A stretch of 10,455 bases of DNA from an uncultured Lachnospiraceae bacterium (GCA_949076555.1 CARUOB010000076.1:1-10455); one strand, 5' to 3'; counted from the stretch's first letter, positions 1-8,032 are shown. Made by a program: numbers and translations. Notes: a model not told the origin generated them from the sequence alone.

Positions 1-140
1 TTGTTAGCCTGCCCCTTATTCTCAACAAATACGTCATTTATATAGCCATGCTCTGACAAAACCTGAATATTTTGAAACATTGTCCTGTGTCCGCCTGAGC
101 CTTCTAAAAACACAGGCAGAACCCATGCCGCTTTTTTCAT
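1..140 (-). CDS. Glycosyltransferase, N-terminal fragment (continues outside the window)
   Basis: Only the first 46 codons are in the window; the gene runs off the left edge. The start is ATG at 138-140, with GGAG seven bases upstream. The visible N-terminus contains WVLPVFLEGSGGHRTMFQ followed by a short helix ending LSEHGY. A hydrophobic strand, then a Gly-rich loop with HR and 'L..HGY', is the usual N-terminal nucleotide-sugar transferase fold of GT4-type enzymes, and resembles WsaF-type rhamnosyltransferases and rhamnan-synthesis proteins. It lies 73 bases after the methyltransferase gene on the same strand, so it is probably the seventh gene of the operon. The WsaF-like assignment is inference from a short stretch; glycosyltransferase is more secure than the sugar it transfers. 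Confidence 0.6.
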   Translation of the reverse strand, partial: MKKAAWVLPVFLEGSGGHRTMFQNIQVLSEHGYINDVFVENKGQAN

Positions 141-213
141 AACCGGTCTCCAATCCTCCGTCTTTACCGACAGCATAACCAGTAAAGAACATACTGCTGC
201 CCTTCGCGCAAAT

Positions 214-1503
214 CTACGTTTCACCATGAAACATTAGTCTGAATAATAATTTATGTTCTCTGGCCTTCTCCCACAAAATCTCCAAATGCTCCAGCCTTTC
301 CGCCTGCTCCTCCATGATTAGAGCCTGTTCTCTTATGGTGGCATCCCGCTCATCGATCATACGGCTCTGCTTGCGCATCCCCTCATCCTTCTCATCAATC
401 AGCGCTTTCTGGCTGGTGATTACGGCATCCCGTTCCTCTATCATGCGGCTCTGCTTGCGCATCCCCTCATCTTTCTCATCGATCAACGCTTTCTGACTGG
501 TGATTGCGGCGTCCCGTTCCTCTATCATTCGGCTCTGCTTGCGCATCCCCTCATCCTTCTCATCAATCAACACTTTCTGACTGGTGATTACAGCATCCCG
601 CTCATCGATCAGCGCTTTCTGACCCGCTATCACGGCATCCCGTTCCTCTATCATGCGGGTTTGATTCCCAATCCCTTCATCCTTCTCATCAATCAACTCT
701 TTCTGGCTCGCTATAGTCGTATCCCTCTCGGCAATCATCCTGTTTTGCTGCAAAATTGCCTCATACCGCTCGTCCGCCATCCGGGTCAGATCGTATGTCT
801 TTATCGTTTCATATTCATATAGGGCCTTATACTGATAAATCCATAATTTATCTTCAAACCGGTTCTCTATCAGCCGTTCATATACTTTCTTCCCCTTGGG
901 AAACAAAATACCCAACCCCCAACTGTGGGAAAACTCAAAAAAACAGGGATATTTTCGTTTGATTTCCTCCCAGAATATATTGGTTCCATACTTTTTTTCA
1001 CTGTCCACATCATGAAACAGCATGACCCCGTCCTTCTTCAGCTTCGGCAGCCAGTTATGAAAGTCTTCCGACACCGCCTCATAGGTATGCAGTCCGTCGA
1101 TATGGATCAGGTCAAAAGTCTCATCGTCAAACTTTTTTACGGCATCGTTGAAATACATTTTTAAAAATTCCGTATTCTGGCCGCTAAAAAATTTCTGTTT
1201 TGTGGCAGTGACCGTTTCCCACACCTCGTCCCCATAAAACCCGGCCTGCGGATCTCCCTCCCAGGTATCAACCGCATACAGTTTCGAATCCAGATGATTA
1301 TCTTTCATGGACTGGCACATGGCAAAAAAAGAACATCCATAGTGTGTGCCAAGTTCGATTACGGTTTGCGGTCTGATATATTTAAAATAATCGTATATAA
1401 AATTGCGGTGTCCCTGCCATGGCGAAACCCTCAGGGATTTATTTACAATATCAGACTCATAGCGGGGGCTTGATATGTTCCATTTTTCCATTCTGTTCTC
1501 CAT
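214..1503 (-). CDS. SAM-dependent methyltransferase fused to a repetitive coiled coil; candidate glycan chain terminator/ruler
   Basis: 429 residues in two parts. Residues ~25-200 are a class I methyltransferase of the Methyltransf_24/CmcI type: SAM loop VIELGTHYGCS (48-58), an acidic residue ending strand 2 (D79 in AVDTW), and the family block around IHIDGLHTYEAV (133-144) followed by D147, W151 and FHD (163-165). Residues ~255-395 are a charged helix with a hydrophobic pair every seven residues, built from 28-residue units resembling RMIEERDAVITSQK plus ALIDEKDEGMRKQS; no Pro is present there. The gene starts six bases after the wzt stop. ATG 1501-1503 is used here, but ATG 1489-1491 has the better spaced GGAG. 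In E. coli O8/O9a, WbdD couples a methyltransferase to a coiled coil that sets O-antigen length and places the cap read by Wzt. A like role here is inference: no kinase domain is visible, and methylation of another substrate is possible. Confidence 0.8.
   Translation of the reverse strand: MENRMEKWNISSPRYESDIVNKSLRVSPWQGHRNFIYDYFKYIRPQTVIELGTHYGCSFFAMCQSMKDNHLDSKLYAVDTWEGDPQAGFYGDEVWETVTATKQKFFSGQNTEFLKMYFNDAVKKFDDETFDLIHIDGLHTYEAVSEDFHNWLPKLKKDGVMLFHDVDSEKKYGTNIFWEEIKRKYPCFFEFSHSWGLGILFPKGKKVYERLIENRFEDKLWIYQYKALYEYETIKTYDLTRMADERYEAILQQNRMIAERDTTIASQKELIDEKDEGIGNQTRMIEERDAVIAGQKALIDERDAVITSQKVLIDEKDEGMRKQSRMIEERDAAITSQKALIDEKDEGMRKQSRMIEERDAVITSQKALIDEKDEGMRKQSRMIDERDATIREQALIMEEQAERLEHLEILWEKAREHKLLFRLMFHGET
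364..741 (-). repeat. In-frame tandem repeat encoding the coiled coil (84-bp units)
   Basis: Four tandem units encode residues 255-380 of the methyltransferase: 658-741 (28 residues, most diverged), 532-657 (42 residues, carrying an extra 14-residue half unit), 448-531 and 364-447 (28 residues each). A degenerate partial copy follows at about 322-363. Comparing the last two full units by eye gives 7 differences in 84 bases, only one of which changes an amino acid (Ala/Val). Every unit is a multiple of 14 residues (42 bp), so gain or loss of a unit keeps both reading frame and heptad phase. The mostly synonymous differences suggest selection on the protein repeat rather than a very recent duplication. 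Confidence 0.9.
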
Positions 1504-1509
1504 TCCGTC

Positions 1510-2832
1510 CTATCCTGTTACCGTGCAAAACCGTTCCACGCTTCGGATACGGTTATTGACAATTCCATGCATCGGAACCAGTGCCAATGCCTCAACATGT
1601 ATGATATTATGTGCCCAACACTGGATGGTATGGACCATCTGGTCTGTCCCCTCCCCGACGCCTAATGTCACAAAATAATCCCCTTCCTTTACCTCCGGCC
1701 AAAGGATGCTGATTTTATAAATATATTCTTTACCCTTCTCCATTCCTTCCAGACTGATATCCGATCCCAATGTATTTTCACCGACAATGCTGTTTCCGTA
1801 TTTATCTTTAAAAATATATCCGATAATGATATTTTCTATATTTTTCTTTGACTGAATCCTTGCGTACATCTCTACAGTGTCTCCCGGTTTTACCACATCC
1901 GCGGTTTTCCCGTTCACCGTTAACATACAGCCCGTAATGAGAGCGTCTCCCGCTCCCCCTACCCCGCTCTTTTCAACCACAATCCACGCGCTTCCGCTGC
2001 TGTCATATGCTTTTGTCTGCTCCACGCGCTCTTTGCTGCATTCCTTCGCATCCGTTTCCTGATTTTCGACATTCTCGTGCTCTTGTGCAAATACTTCCGT
2101 GTGCATAATCTTTAAATAATTCTGTATTACCTCCAGCGGTTTCCCCTCCTGTATGATCCTTCCCCGATCAAGCAGAATCACACGATCCGCCATATTCGCA
2201 ATCGAATTCATGTCATGGGTCACAAGCAGTTTTGTCACGCCCTGCATTTGTTCTTTCATATAGGTGTTGCATTTTTGCTGGAAAAAGACATCTCCCACAG
2301 ACAGCGCCTCGTCCACGATCAGAATTTCCGGCTTGAAACACACCATAACCGCAAAAGCAAGCCTTGCTAACATCCCGCTGGAATAAGTCTTAATCGGCTG
2401 CGCAATATAATCCCCGATATCTGCAAACGCTTCGATCTCACTTACCTTTACAGCCATTTCCGCCCGCGAAAATCCCCGCATAGAGCCATTCAAATAAATA
2501 TTTTCATACCCGTTATACTCAGGGTTAAACCCTGTCCCCAGCTCCAGCAAGGCGGAGACCGCCCCCTCTATCCTGATTTCCCCCGAAGTAGGTGTTGTGA
2601 CACCAGTAAGCATTTTAAGAAGCGTCGACTTTCCCGCCCCGTTTTTGCCGATGATGCCCAGTGTTTCACCTCTGTGCACTTGAAAACTGACATCGGAAAG
2701 GGCGTTATAGTTCCTTGCATACTTTTTATGTGTTAATGAGAAAATCTCCTTCACCCGGTCCCCCGGTTTCTCATACAACTGATAGGTTTTCGTCAAATTC
2801 GCTACGTCAATCACCACTTCGCCGTTATCCAC
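1510..2832 (-). CDS. wzt: Polysaccharide ABC transporter ATP-binding protein with C-terminal glycan-binding-type domain (Wzt)
   Basis: 440 residues from the GTG at 2830-2832, chosen because GGAGG lies six bases upstream (2839-2843); the frame is open further to a TTG at 2865, which lacks a ribosome binding site and would overlap the permease gene. The nucleotide-binding domain (about 1-245) has Walker A GKNGAGKST (62-70), the LELGTGFNPEYNGYENIYLNG-type region of the Wzt/TagH group (about 97-116), signature YSSGM (150-154), Walker B ILIVDE (170-175) and the switch His in LLVTHD (H206). After a polar linker (about 246-280), residues ~285-425 form a beta-rich domain of the Wzt_C type, which in E. 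coli O8/O9a binds the capped non-reducing end of the glycan before export. With the permease 16 bases upstream it would form the exporter at the cytoplasmic membrane. Teichoic-acid ATPases lack this type of domain, which favours a capped polysaccharide substrate. Confidence 0.9.
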   Translation of the reverse strand: MDNGEVVIDVANLTKTYQLYEKPGDRVKEIFSLTHKKYARNYNALSDVSFQVHRGETLGIIGKNGAGKSTLLKMLTGVTTPTSGEIRIEGAVSALLELGTGFNPEYNGYENIYLNGSMRGFSRAEMAVKVSEIEAFADIGDYIAQPIKTYSSGMLARLAFAVMVCFKPEILIVDEALSVGDVFFQQKCNTYMKEQMQGVTKLLVTHDMNSIANMADRVILLDRGRIIQEGKPLEVIQNYLKIMHTEVFAQEHENVENQETDAKECSKERVEQTKAYDSSGSAWIVVEKSGVGGAGDALITGCMLTVNGKTADVVKPGDTVEMYARIQSKKNIENIIIGYIFKDKYGNSIVGENTLGSDISLEGMEKGKEYIYKISILWPEVKEGDYFVTLGVGEGTDQMVHTIQCWAHNIIHVEALALVPMHGIVNNRIRSVERFCTVTG

Positions 2833-2848
2833 TGTCTTCCTCCACCTG

Positions 2849-3673
2849 TCACATGACATCTGCAAAATTAGGCCGCAGTTTTCTATACATATAAGCCGCC
2901 AAAACGGACAGCACAGCCATCAGCGCCCAAAAATACAGGGCGTATAACGGCTCCTCCCAAAACCCCCGTCTGTAAATCAGGCTTTTCCTATACCCCTCCA
3001 CGCAATAATACATGGGATTCAGCTTTAAAACCGTCCCCAGAAATCCCAGACCGACGTCCCCTCCCCAGCAGACCGGCGCCGCCCAAAAACCGATCTGCAG
3101 CATAATGCCCACAACCTGAATGACATCCCTGATATAAACGGCCAACGATGCGGTTATCATTCCGGTCAGAGCGGCGAATATGAATGTCGCAGACATATAA
3201 TACGCGATCTGCAAATAATACCAGCTCGCATAATATCCGCTGAAATTCAGCACCACAGTTGTGAATGCCAAAAATACAACATGAATCACCAGTGCGGAGC
3301 CAAGTTTCACTACGGGTAGTAACCTGACTTCGAAATTCAGTTTTTTTACCAGATAGGAATAGTCTAAAAAACAGGTGGTAATGCCGCCCCAGGCCTCCGA
3401 AAAGAAAAACCAGGGCACAGCTCCCGAAATCATAAAAAAAACATAGGGAACGCCGTCAGGCCTGTCACCCGATTTCAACCCATACCGGAACACCAGCCAA
3501 TACACTAAAATCGTGACAACAGGCTGTATGAACCCCCAGACCATTCCCAGAAAAGAGCCGTTATATCTGGATCTGAAATCATTGATGATTAATTCGTAAT
3601 ATATTTTCCTGTTATTTCTGATCAGATGAACCGTTTGGTGTAGATCATTTCTTTTCGGCATAGATTTCTTCAT
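2849..3673 (-). CDS. wzm: Polysaccharide ABC transporter permease (Wzm/TagG family)
   Basis: 274 residues, the usual length of ABC-2 type polysaccharide permeases. The amphipathic N-terminus is followed by RYNGSFLGMVWGFIQP (36-51), the conserved entry to the first membrane helix in Wzm, KpsM and TagG proteins. About six hydrophobic segments are visible (roughly 42-64, 76-96, 122-145, 157-180, 185-207, 245-263), and LNPMYYCVEGYRKSLIYR (218-235) matches the conserved family stretch before the last helix. It would form the membrane channel partner of the ATPase encoded next. The start ATG at 3671-3673 overlaps the end of the glycosyltransferase gene by 29 bases; an alternative ATG at 3659-3661 overlaps by 17. 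Either way translation is probably coupled. O-antigen-like, rhamnan-like or teichoic-acid-like cargo cannot be separated from this protein alone. Confidence 0.9.
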   Translation of the reverse strand: MKKSMPKRNDLHQTVHLIRNNRKIYYELIINDFRSRYNGSFLGMVWGFIQPVVTILVYWLVFRYGLKSGDRPDGVPYVFFMISGAVPWFFFSEAWGGITTCFLDYSYLVKKLNFEVRLLPVVKLGSALVIHVVFLAFTTVVLNFSGYYASWYYLQIAYYMSATFIFAALTGMITASLAVYIRDVIQVVGIMLQIGFWAAPVCWGGDVGLGFLGTVLKLNPMYYCVEGYRKSLIYRRGFWEEPLYALYFWALMAVLSVLAAYMYRKLRPNFADVM

Positions 3674-4868
3674 ACCTTTCCGTCATGCGTCTTTCCCCGT
3701 ATAGCTTTTCGCTTCTCTTTCTCGCCATTTCCCCTTTCCGCCTGATTTCCTCAGCCCAGTTACGGTCTGCAAAAATCTGCTCGATTTCCCTCCGCAGACC
3801 GTCCGCGCCAATCTCCGGCACAAGCCATCCGGTCCCCGGCATGATCTGTTCCTCTATGCCGCCAACCGCAAAGGCCAGCACCGGCGTTCCTGCCGCCTGC
3901 GCCTCCAATGTCACCGTCGGGAAATTATCCTGAACGCTTGACAAAACAAAAATATCCGCTATATTGTACAGCTCGTTAAGTGCCTGCTTTTCCTGGATAT
4001 ACCCTGCACTTATCACCTGAATACCAAGCTGTCCGACCTCTTGTGCCCCTCTTCCCACAACCAGCAATGCAAATTCTTCTTTTCCCTCAAGCCGGGCGAG
4101 AGCGTCTTTTAAGTAATTCCAACCTTTATACCTGTTTTTGACGCTCCCGGCGCCAAACATTATAATCTTCTTCCCCGGGTCCACCCCGTATTTTTCTTTT
4201 AAAATCTCTATATTTTCAAGGGGCCTGAAAACATCCAGATCAATTCCGTTTTCTATCAGCGCCATTTCTTCCCCGCCTAAAAAAGAATTTCTCAGATTAT
4301 CTAACATCCATCCGGACGGCGCCACATAACAGATCCCTTTGTTCCGGAACGCCTTTTTCTTTCTTTTCCAGTTGACTGCGGTATTTTTATAATCCGTTTT
4401 CAGATCGGCTTCCCTGCAGTTTTGACAGGCTTGCTTGCGCCATTCCAGACAGTCCCAATAGTACATACAGCCTCCCGTAAAAGGCCACGTGTCATGGATG
4501 GTCCAAACCACTTTCCTCTTTTTACAGATCCTTTTTATATCCGGCAGATGCAGAAAACCGCCCTCCATTGCATGAAAGTGTATCAGGTCAATCTTTTTCT
4601 TTTTTAGTAAAAACTTCACATAACAGTACGCATATAAATTCCCCAGATTCCATTTTTCTTCCCAATATCTCAATCTGTTATGTATCCGGCGAAGTACGCT
4701 GTTTTCATATAAGACATAATGCCCTTCCTCTACTTCATAACCCGCATAATTATATCCGTACAGAAGTGTCACCCCATGTCCGTTCTTTTTCAGCCCTCTG
4801 GCCAAAGTCTCCATAATTTCGGATGCCCCGCCAAATTGATACAGTTCGCCAATCATCAGTACGTTCAT
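3645..4868 (-). CDS. GT4 family glycosyltransferase
   Basis: 407 residues with a GT-B fold. The N-terminal half opens with MNVLMIGELYQFGGASEIM, the Gly-rich donor/acceptor loop typical of family 4, and carries HDTWPFTGGCMYYWDC (125-140), seen in WcaC-like capsule transferases. The C-terminal half has the nucleotide-sugar site DNFPTVTLEAQAAGTPVLAF (314-333), equivalent to the E-x7-E region, with D314 in place of the first Glu. Four cysteines, C134, C140, C148 and C151, are spaced like a small metal-binding knuckle. It acts on the cytoplasmic face, adding one sugar to the growing glycan; donor and linkage cannot be read from the sequence. The start ATG 4866-4868 has no well-spaced ribosome binding site and lies 52 bases after the preceding stop. 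Confidence 0.85.
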   Translation of the reverse strand: MNVLMIGELYQFGGASEIMETLARGLKKNGHGVTLLYGYNYAGYEVEEGHYVLYENSVLRRIHNRLRYWEEKWNLGNLYAYCYVKFLLKKKKIDLIHFHAMEGGFLHLPDIKRICKKRKVVWTIHDTWPFTGGCMYYWDCLEWRKQACQNCREADLKTDYKNTAVNWKRKKKAFRNKGICYVAPSGWMLDNLRNSFLGGEEMALIENGIDLDVFRPLENIEILKEKYGVDPGKKIIMFGAGSVKNRYKGWNYLKDALARLEGKEEFALLVVGRGAQEVGQLGIQVISAGYIQEKQALNELYNIADIFVLSSVQDNFPTVTLEAQAAGTPVLAFAVGGIEEQIMPGTGWLVPEIGADGLRREIEQIFADRNWAEEIRRKGEMARKRSEKLYGERRMTERYEEIYAEKK

Positions 4869-4920
4869 TTTTTACCGCTTCTTACTCCTTCGCTGCTCTT
4901 TTTGCCAGCACACTTCCGCA

Positions 4921-6942
4921 CTACCTCTTTTTTCCATATATCTCCCACAGCGTCTTCCCGTCACTCATGTCACCCACCGACTCCCGCTGCACTTCGTACG
5001 TTCCAAACAGTTCCATGATATAGCGGCGGTTATGCAGCGCACCCAAAAGCGGTTTGTATACGCTGGCCGCCGGCAGGGAAACGGCAAGTCCCAGCTCCTT
5101 CATCAGCCCACAATAATAGTCTGCATACTTCCTTACTCCCTCCTGCACTTCCTTTACGATCCTTCTGTTTCCATCCGGCTCCTGCATAAATTCAAAGCAA
5201 GGTTCTCCCGTCCTGTTTATCCGATAGCGCCGCAGGGAAGGCTCCGGAGCCGAAAAGACAATCTCATCCACCACGCTGCACAGGCCGAATCCATGGTCAC
5301 TGTACAGTTCCCTGTTCTGATCCGGTGTAAAGGCATAGGAAAAAATTTGATTCCGCGCGAGAAATTCGATATTCTGTTCCCCGCATTTCGTGCCGATCTG
5401 CGCGCCGATTACTTCCCCCTGCCAGCCCATATGCTTTTTTAAGAAATCATGTATTCCCAGGCAGCTTGTCCCCTGCCAGCCCACATCCACAACGCAGACC
5501 CGTTCACAGTTTCCGACCACCTGATGAAAATATTTTTCCGCCGCTGAAACAGATTCTTCATATATCCTGCAAAGCTCACGCTTTTGCCAAAAGAGAAACC
5601 GGATGAACGCATCCAGATTTTCCCTGCATAAAACCACATCCTCCCGCAGCCCGCCTGCACCCAGAAACGGAACCAGCTCCCCCAGCTGCAGCCTGTGCAA
5701 AAGCGCCCCCATGGTCAGCTCATGCTTCCTGGCCTGAGGAATGATATTCTGCTGCAAAAACAGTTCCAGTCCTTCCTGCACATTGATCTGCGTCAGCGCA
5801 TGGCGGGATGTAACCACATATTCACCGGGCACCGCCCCAAAATGGTTCTCCCAGATTTCTCTTAGCAGATAGCCGTCCCGGGACACAAACAGAAACTTAT
5901 CTATCTTCTGATCTGACGCCAGCTCTGCCAGCCAGCCACAGTACCCAACCGCCAGCGGCCCGTAATAGCAAAAACCGAACTCTTCCAGCGCAGACATTCC
6001 CACCTTGCCGCTGTGCAGCTGCGCATCCAGGATTCCTCCGCAGACAGAAGCCGGGATAATACTCTTACTGAAATGCCGGTAGTACTTTCCCGCGCTGTGC
6101 ACATCCTTATAGTACAGAGCGGACCAGCCTGCCCGTTTCGCCGCTCTGATATCCGCGGCTCTGTTATCTCCGATGTGAATATACGCTGCGTCGTTTCCCA
6201 CCCGCTGTCTCACTATGGAAAAAAGGGTTCCATCCCGCTTGTTTGCTCCCTCCTCGCAGGACACAAACACCTCCACCTGATCCATCTCATAGCCGCAGCG
6301 CACCAGCAGTTCTCTGACTGTCTGCCGGGACAGGTACATGTCCGTCACAATGACAATCCGCTTCCCGTCGGCCCTCAGGCTGTCAAACACTTCATGCCAA
6401 TAGGGATTGTCCCTGCAGACCGCCCTCTCCACCGAGAGTTCCGCCTCCATCCCTGTCTGTACATCCAAACCCTGCCACTCACTGACCACTTCATAAATTT
6501 CCGAAAGCGTCACTTCCACGCCACACCCTGCGGATTTCTTTCTCCAAGCCGCCTCGCGCTGCGCCCGTTCCCGCAGCTCTTTAAATCCCGAAATGCCAAG
6601 CTTCATGCCTGTCAGATAAAAGACATCCCCGCAGTCCAGAAGATTTCGCAAGAGTAACGTGTCGAATACGTCAAAGGAAACCACATCGCAGTCCTTAAGC
6701 ATCCTCAGAACTTCCTGTACCGGACTCCGCCTGCAGGCTGTGGATTCCCTGCCGGGCGGATATTTATGCTTCCTATACATACCCAGCCGGTAAATGCGGG
6801 AAAGGGCATACACCGCCGCTTTCATTTTTCTGAGACAGGGCTTTTTTTCATAGTCATACAGGAGTTTTATATAAGTCGAATAATCGTACGGATTATGTTC
6901 TGCCAGCGATTCTACGAAGCCATCCCATCCCCAAATTTTCAA
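4921..6942 (-). CDS. HAD-superfamily domain protein of polysaccharide loci (COG5610-like), two domains
   Basis: 673 residues. Residues ~85-285 form a HAD domain: motif I VVSFDVFDTLL (87-97), motif II T200 in VIVTDMYLS, motif III K235, and motif IV HIGDNRAADI (256-265). In motif I the Asp two places after the nucleophile D91 is replaced by Phe, with Asp one place later; this FDxFDT form is usual for this group and unlike classic phosphatases. Residues ~320-640 are a second domain with FLFVSRDGYLL (350-360) and VVDVGWQGTSC downstream, found together with such HAD domains in capsule and rhamnan loci but with no function I can name. The start is a TTG at 6940-6942, overlapping the TGA of the upstream gene by four bases with GGGAG eight bases before it, so coupled translation is likely. 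A phosphatase or sugar-phosphate role is possible, not shown. Confidence 0.7.
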   Translation of the reverse strand: MKIWGWDGFVESLAEHNPYDYSTYIKLLYDYEKKPCLRKMKAAVYALSRIYRLGMYRKHKYPPGRESTACRRSPVQEVLRMLKDCDVVSFDVFDTLLLRNLLDCGDVFYLTGMKLGISGFKELRERAQREAAWRKKSAGCGVEVTLSEIYEVVSEWQGLDVQTGMEAELSVERAVCRDNPYWHEVFDSLRADGKRIVIVTDMYLSRQTVRELLVRCGYEMDQVEVFVSCEEGANKRDGTLFSIVRQRVGNDAAYIHIGDNRAADIRAAKRAGWSALYYKDVHSAGKYYRHFSKSIIPASVCGGILDAQLHSGKVGMSALEEFGFCYYGPLAVGYCGWLAELASDQKIDKFLFVSRDGYLLREIWENHFGAVPGEYVVTSRHALTQINVQEGLELFLQQNIIPQARKHELTMGALLHRLQLGELVPFLGAGGLREDVVLCRENLDAFIRFLFWQKRELCRIYEESVSAAEKYFHQVVGNCERVCVVDVGWQGTSCLGIHDFLKKHMGWQGEVIGAQIGTKCGEQNIEFLARNQIFSYAFTPDQNRELYSDHGFGLCSVVDEIVFSAPEPSLRRYRINRTGEPCFEFMQEPDGNRRIVKEVQEGVRKYADYYCGLMKELGLAVSLPAASVYKPLLGALHNRRYIMELFGTYEVQRESVGDMSDGKTLWEIYGKKR

Positions 6943-7868
6943 AGTCCCATCTCCCCGGTGATCCGCTCTTTTGCATCCCGAACCGCCCTCCTGCCCGTAT
7001 CACATTCATATTTCCAGTCGTAACCGTCCCTTTTAAGCAGCCCGAACAGGCGGTTCCTGAAGGTGACACGCACCCATATGTCAAGCCGATTCCAAAGCAC
7101 ATCGACCTTTGTCCCGTATTTTTCCACATACCAGAGCCGATTCCTGATCGCATAATAATCTTTCCAGGTATAGCGTCTGGGTTTCCTCTCTCCCCGGATA
7201 TGTGTCCGGTGATCTAAAACCGCATCCGTAACGACGACCGTCCGAATCCCCATCCGAAAGAACCGGAGCAGATATTCCGTATCATCGTGATAGATGAAAT
7301 ACGCCTGCTCCGGCAGGCCTGCCTGTTCCACCAGCCTGCTGTCTATCATCACGCCACAGAAAGACGCCACGTCGCAGAAAAAGAATCTGCGGCGGTACGC
7401 CTCCAATCCCACCGGCTTAGAAAACAGGCCGTACCTTGTGATGTTCCTCCTGTGCAAGCTGTCGACAGCGCCTCCGGTCCGAACCGTTCCCGCCAGCACA
7501 TGCCATCCCTGCGCCGCCTCCTCCAGCAGAAGCCCGGCATAATCGGGATGCAGCATGGCATCATCATCAATCAGGATTACCCAGTCCGGCTTCAAATCCA
7601 CCGCCCGTTTCATTCCTTCCCGAAATCCCCCGGCTCCGCCAAGATTTTTCGGGCAGCGCACCGTCTCATACCTGTCCCCGCCGAGATAGAAATCCTCTTT
7701 CGCCAATCCGAACATGAGGTATTCCCCCGTCCCATCATCGGAAGCATTATCCACGATAATGATCTTTTCTGGTAAAATGGTCTGGCACGACGCACACCTT
7801 ACACATTCCTTCAGAAGTGCAAGCCGATTGCAGGTGGTGATAACGACCGCATACTTTTCCCTCTCCAT
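6939..7868 (-). CDS. GT2 family glycosyltransferase (galactofuranosyl/rhamnosyltransferase-like)
   Basis: 309 residues from the ATG at 7866-7868, the first gene of the operon. The N-terminal GT-A domain starts AVVITTCNR (7-15), followed by IIIVDNASDDGT (36-47), NLGGAGGFREG (75-85) and the metal-binding DDD (101-103) in WVILIDDDAMLHPD. A catalytic acid region HDDTEYLLRFF begins at 194, followed by LDHRTHIRG. The GGAGG motif plus DDD and HDD are characteristic of GlfT-like galactofuranosyltransferases and related rhamnosyltransferases. Donor identity is not determined. The frame is open another 44 codons upstream to 8000, but that stretch runs through the recombination site and is not protein-like; a GGGA lies upstream of the chosen ATG at acceptable distance. 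No convincing fixed promoter is visible between 7868 and the left recombination site at 7929; see the invertible segment. Confidence 0.82.
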   Translation of the reverse strand: MEREKYAVVITTCNRLALLKECVRCASCQTILPEKIIIVDNASDDGTGEYLMFGLAKEDFYLGGDRYETVRCPKNLGGAGGFREGMKRAVDLKPDWVILIDDDAMLHPDYAGLLLEEAAQGWHVLAGTVRTGGAVDSLHRRNITRYGLFSKPVGLEAYRRRFFFCDVASFCGVMIDSRLVEQAGLPEQAYFIYHDDTEYLLRFFRMGIRTVVVTDAVLDHRTHIRGERKPRRYTWKDYYAIRNRLWYVEKYGTKVDVLWNRLDIWVRVTFRNRLFGLLKRDGYDWKYECDTGRRAVRDAKERITGEMGL

Positions 7869-7928
7869 AACTCCATCCCGCTCCGGCTTAGAAATGGCAC
7901 TGCAAGCCAATCCGCTGCGCCGGACAGC

Positions 7929-7950
7929 AAAAAAGTGTACTTTATTGTCA
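7929..7950 (+). repeat. Left inverted repeat / candidate serine-recombinase crossover site
   Basis: Perfect reverse complement of 8771-8792. Its core AAAGT-GT-ACTTT (7932-7943) is an inverted repeat around an asymmetric GT at 7937-7938. Extended outward, CAAAAAAGT and ACTTTATTG (7928-7936 and 7939-7947) are symmetric at 8 of 9 positions. Two arms around a 2-bp overlap is the form of sites used by Hin-type serine invertases. Confidence 0.85.
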
Positions 7951-7987
7951 CTCCTTACGGTGATAAGAAACGCAGAAAAAGAGAAAA

Positions 7988-8022
7988 GATTGAAAAACAT
8001 GCTGTTGCATTATGTTTCAATC
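7988..8022 (+). promoter_or_regulatory. Dyad in the recombinase leader, overlapping a weak promoter
   Basis: GATTGAAA (7988-7995) pairs with TTTCAATC (8015-8022); inside it ATGC (7999-8002) pairs with GCAT (8007-8010) around TGTT. A weak promoter for the recombinase could use TTGAAA (7990-7995) and TATGTT (8011-8016), but the 15-base spacing is short. The dyad would then overlap the promoter, as an autoregulatory operator might; this is inference. Confidence 0.3.
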
Positions 8023-8032
8023 GGCAATTTGA

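Noticed and set aside
364..741. Regular repeats as a CRISPR array.
   Set aside because: Units are contiguous, 84 bp long, in frame and encode a coiled coil; there are no spacers.
2833..2865. TTG start at 2865 for the Wzt ATPase.
   Set aside because: No ribosome binding site, overlap with the permease gene, and a GTG at 2832 with well-placed GGAGG.
6013..6657. A 214-codon plus-strand open frame.
   Set aside because: It lies wholly opposite the HAD-domain gene, shows no recognisable motifs, and is a shadow of the real coding frame. The same applies to the 136-codon frame at 5032-5442 and the 162-codon frame at 7287-7775.
7869..8000. Forty-four extra N-terminal codons on the GT2 glycosyltransferase.
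   Set aside because: The frame crosses the left recombination site and the sequence precedes the normal GT-A start; inversion would replace it.
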